From: GCA-002727735 sp036159515
GTDB taxonomy: Bacteria; Bacteroidota; Bacteroidia; Flavobacteriales_D; Parvicellaceae
Assembly: GCA_036159515.1 (NCBI GenBank)
Contig: JAYYEV010000071.1
Span: forward strand, 1 to 16,975
DNA length: 16,975 bases
Direction: 5' to 3'
Shown: in pieces, positions 14,098 to 16,975 of the stretch
Layout: every line of letters begins with the position of its first letter
How positions within the stretch are numbered: position 1 is the stretch's first letter
The notes under the pieces: generated by a model
Database searches by the model: none
Told to the model about the DNA's origin: nothing
What the model saw: the letters and a program-made list of their open reading frames with translations, nothing else
Made by a program: the position numbers and the translations under genes

Positions 14098-16942
14098 TTC
14101 TATGTGTAAAATTAATGAAATAAGTTCCATTAGGCAGATCTAAATTAATTTCGTTTGATAGGGATAATACTTTGGGTTTGTTCACTAAAAGACCTCTAGA
14201 ATCATATACTGTATACGAAATTGGTAAATTATGAGAACTATTTATCTGAATATTCCCTTTTGATGGGTTTGGATAAATATCTATGAAATTAGAACTTTCA
14301 GTTTCCATATTAGAAAGCAAACCTACAAAGGCGGAATCTACAATCTGACAGCCATTATCATCTGTTATCGTAACAGGGTAATATCCGTTGGTTAGATAAA
14401 TAACCATAGAGTCATTTAAAAATGGTAGATGATCCCAGACATAATTATATGGAGTTGTCCCCCCCTGTACAACCGCAATTGCAATACCATCAAGATAGCC
14501 ACTATCGGTAGCTGGAGTTACATCAAAAGTTAAGGTTAAGGGATCTGGTTCAGATATTTGCAATATGACCGTATCCGAATAACAGTTGTTACTGTCAATA
14601 GTATATACTTGATAAAAACCAGGACTAAGTTGAGTTAACACGGAGTCAGCATAAATTACACCATTAAGAACCGTATTGTAGGGGATATTCCCTGAAAATG
14701 AATCTATTCGTATTTCACCATTAGCTTCTCCATGACACAATACATTGTTAACTGAAGGTGAAAAAGTAACTGGATCTACATTTTGTATGTTAAAAAATAA
14801 AGAGTCTGTACAATTCATGTTATATACTTCTACTGCATATTGACCTGGAGTTAACTGATCATTTATCAATTGGGAAGTACCATTAGACCAAGAACATCCT
14901 GTACTGGAAGGAAAGGAAGGTATTAGCGTTATGGAAGCATCATCAAGGTATGAACAACTAGGACTAGTTACAAAAGAGCTATCAATTACTGGTATACCAT
15001 CATTGATGTAAATAGAATCAGTAACTATACAACCATCTGGATGATGTATGTCCACCGTATGCATTCCCTGTGGAAGTTGGGTAGCATGTTTGATTAAGGA
15101 ACCATTAGACCAATTATAAGTACAAGTACTAAATTGACATACACAACCCGTACTTGAAATGGTAGCAGTACCAATAGAATCACCAGGGCAAATATTGTGC
15201 GATATGTTTCCAAAAGCTATACCATATGGATCAATTAGTTGAAAATTATGTAGTTCAACACAATTGTTTGTATCTGTTAGATAGACTACATAATTTCCAG
15301 CCTGAATACTAGTTAGTGAATCCAAAATACTTCCATCCGACCACAGTATAGTATTAGTTGAGGGAGCAAAACTAGAAAGTATAATTTTACCATCAGCAAA
15401 ACCATTACAGCTTGGTTGCTCAATAATATGGCTATTTAGAATAGTATTATTAGAGCAAGATACCAATTGATTTGAATAGTGACCATCATAATTTGTTCCC
15501 ATGTAAGATGAAAAAGCCAAACCTCTATGCGGAACGGCATAACTTGATTGTATAGATGTCATTCTAAATCCATTCCATGCACTTGGATTTAAGCTATCTA
15601 ACTTATACACGTACACAATTTCCAGTACACCATCATTATTTAAATCATCAATTAAAGGAGTACACCCTAGGTTAACGCCAGATTCTAACGAACTTATATT
15701 GTTTACACTAGTATTTTGAAAATCTATTAATTTGAGTTGGTGTTTAAAGGAACCTGAAATTTCGTTTACACTACAAAGCACTTCATCTCTACCATCGCCG
15801 TTAGCATCAAAAGCTGAAGAAGAAGAAAAATGCATATCTCCTAGACTATCAATCCAAGTTACGTGACCAGTGGCGCCATCAATCATCATTTGGTAATAAT
15901 CAAAATATGTAGGTGTTGATCCTCTATACATAACGGTAAATACGTCGGGTATTAAATCACCACCCGTAAAATTACCTATTGTGGGTGCAGCACTTGATTC
16001 TTTGTTAGGAAAATGATTATCCCAGAGACGAACGAAATTAAATCCATCAAATGCACTAATACTTCCTCCGAAAGACTGGACAATGATGTCAGAAATGCCA
16101 TCATTGGTCAAATCTGCTAATGAAGCGGGAGCAATAAATCCTTTAGTGGAATCCGATTGAAGTAAGATGGCATTATTAGCCAATGTGTTATTCATGATGT
16201 CAGTAATGGTAGTAATGTAAAATCCACCACCATGATTTTCTCCACCTGTACCAAACGCTACCATCGACGTTGCCCCTCCTAACCTATCATAAACTACAGG
16301 CGAACAATATATTTCAGCGCTATCAGGAGAAACTGCTTGAGCTAATTTCGATCCTGTGGAACCATCTATTATCATCAAATGTCCTGGTGGTCGAGGGTCA
16401 AATTGGGTAGCTTGGTGGTCTCCACCGTTGGTAACTAAAATCTCTTCTAGGTTATCACCCGTCATATCTGGTATTAACTGTGAAGAATAAAAATTATAAT
16501 AGCCAGAGTCTGCCGGTGGATGAGTTAAAAAATGCGGATAAAACTCCCAGATAAGTGAACCATCAACTCCATTTATTGCCAATAATTGTGCATCTCTTCC
16601 TCCAATGATCACATCTTTAATAGCATCATTATTTACATCTAAAAACTGAGCACTTGAAAAGATTTCATCACGGGTTGGCGTAGTCCAAAGGATATGACCG
16701 TTTGCTCCATTAATAGCTACAACACCGTGGTTGCTGTAAGTAGAATCAGTACCTGAACCAATTACCACATCTTTAATTCCATCGTTATTTAAGTCTACGG
16801 ATCTAGGAGATGAAAGAACAGAAACGGAATCAATAGTATTGGTCCAGTTAAGTTGAGCGATTGGTCTTAAATGAAAACAACTTAGATATAGAAAGATTAC
16901 TAAAAGAACCTTACCACTGAAATCGAATAGTTTATTAAACAT
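14063..16942 (-). CDS. Secreted beta-propeller and SprB-repeat protein with T9SS C-terminal sorting domain
   Basis: A 959-residue protein predicted to be exported by the type IX system. Residues 1-30 are a signal peptide ending near PIAQ. Residues about 35-480 form a beta-propeller of FG-GAP/VCBS type: Ca-binding-like DxNxDGxxD motifs recur near residues 50, 102, 277, 378 and 432, with weaker copies near 158 and 323, about 54 residues apart, implying seven or eight blades. Residues about 507-865 hold five SprB-like modules of 52-60 residues, each starting around a Cys and ending in a turn such as TDTNNC, IDSNNC or DDNGC. Residues about 885-959 are a type A T9SS sorting domain (IDIYPNPSKGNIQI, then LPNGTYFINF). 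The function is unknown; adhesion or a surface role is plausible. A -7 element lies just upstream at 16961-16968. Confidence 0.9.
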   Translation of the reverse strand: MFNKLFDFSGKVLLVIFLYLSCFHLRPIAQLNWTNTIDSVSVLSSPRSVDLNNDGIKDVVIGSGTDSTYSNHGVVAINGANGHILWTTPTRDEIFSSAQFLDVNNDAIKDVIIGGRDAQLLAINGVDGSLIWEFYPHFLTHPPADSGYYNFYSSQLIPDMTGDNLEEILVTNGGDHQATQFDPRPPGHLMIIDGSTGSKLAQAVSPDSAEIYCSPVVYDRLGGATSMVAFGTGGENHGGGFYITTITDIMNNTLANNAILLQSDSTKGFIAPASLADLTNDGISDIIVQSFGGSISAFDGFNFVRLWDNHFPNKESSAAPTIGNFTGGDLIPDVFTVMYRGSTPTYFDYYQMMIDGATGHVTWIDSLGDMHFSSSSAFDANGDGRDEVLCSVNEISGSFKHQLKLIDFQNTSVNNISSLESGVNLGCTPLIDDLNNDGVLEIVYVYKLDSLNPSAWNGFRMTSIQSSYAVPHRGLAFSSYMGTNYDGHYSNQLVSCSNNTILNSHIIEQPSCNGFADGKIILSSFAPSTNTILWSDGSILDSLTSIQAGNYVVYLTDTNNCVELHNFQLIDPYGIAFGNISHNICPGDSIGTATISSTGCVCQFSTCTYNWSNGSLIKHATQLPQGMHTVDIHHPDGCIVTDSIYINDGIPVIDSSFVTSPSCSYLDDASITLIPSFPSSTGCSWSNGTSQLINDQLTPGQYAVEVYNMNCTDSLFFNIQNVDPVTFSPSVNNVLCHGEANGEIRIDSFSGNIPYNTVLNGVIYADSVLTQLSPGFYQVYTIDSNNCYSDTVILQISEPDPLTLTFDVTPATDSGYLDGIAIAVVQGGTTPYNYVWDHLPFLNDSMVIYLTNGYYPVTITDDNGCQIVDSAFVGLLSNMETESSNFIDIYPNPSKGNIQINSSHNLPISYTVYDSRGLLVNKPKVLSLSNEINLDLPNGTYFINFTHRNGSVFKKIIIN

Positions 16943-16960
16943 AAATTAACTTTGGGTATA

Positions 16961-16968
16961 CAAAAATA
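16961..16968 (-). promoter_or_regulatory. Candidate -7 promoter element for the propeller/SprB-repeat gene
   Basis: On the minus strand these bases read TATTTTTG, an exact match to TAnnTTTG. The start of transcription would fall near 16954, about 12 nt before the ATG at 16942. The -33 region lies beyond the right edge of the window, so it cannot be checked. If real, this promoter would also drive the overlapping ggt gene, since no other promoter is evident inside the 3' end of this gene. Confidence 0.45.
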
Positions 16969-16975
16969 TGTCCGA

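Overview
The window looks like a piece of a Bacteroidota chromosome, most likely a marine or saline member of the Flavobacteriales. The evidence is strongly AT-rich DNA, promoters of the Bacteroidetes type (a TAnnTTTG -7 element), almost no Shine-Dalgarno sequences, a type IX secretion system (T9SS) plug protein, a secreted protein with a T9SS C-terminal sorting domain, and a complete-looking Na+-translocating NADH:quinone reductase (NQR) operon. I cannot name the genus from sequence alone.

Layout. (1) 1-5292, minus strand: nqrA-B-C-D-E-F, tightly spaced, with nqrF running off the left edge. This operon couples NADH oxidation to Na+ export. (2) 5293-5386: a short divergent control region centred on a perfect 16-bp palindrome that holds a -7 promoter element in each direction. 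(3) 5387-6748, plus strand: the T9SS plug protein. (4) 6745-7884, minus: a saccharopine/lysine dehydrogenase-family oxidoreductase. (5) 7976-10061, minus: a carotenoid pair, a CrtI/CrtD-type desaturase overlapping a CruF-type (DUF422) membrane protein. The cruF-like gene carries an in-frame TAA, and its conserved C-terminal part continues in the same frame for 54 more codons. (6) 10154-12400, plus: a two-gene nitric-oxide sensing module, a stand-alone H-NOX haem protein followed 9 nt later by an HNOBA-coiled coil-PAS-SpoIIE/PP2C phosphatase. (7) 12397-16942, minus: a large T9SS-exported beta-propeller/SprB-repeat protein whose 3' end overlaps a lipoprotein gamma-glutamyltransferase gene.

How the genes fit together. 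The NQR operon is a housekeeping bioenergetic unit. The plug protein and the 959-residue cargo both belong to T9SS biology, one as machinery and one as substrate, but they are not in one operon. The carotenoid pair would act on acyclic or monocyclic carotenoid ends (myxol/saproxanthin-type chemistry), and the interrupted second gene suggests that step may be lost or altered. The H-NOX/phosphatase pair is the most distinctive system here: an NO sensor that appears to signal through protein dephosphorylation, where the better-known H-NOX outputs are a histidine kinase, a cyclic-di-GMP enzyme or a chemoreceptor. No intergenic gap exceeds 300 bases, and I saw no tRNA, rRNA, insertion sequence, CRISPR array or clear hairpin terminator.
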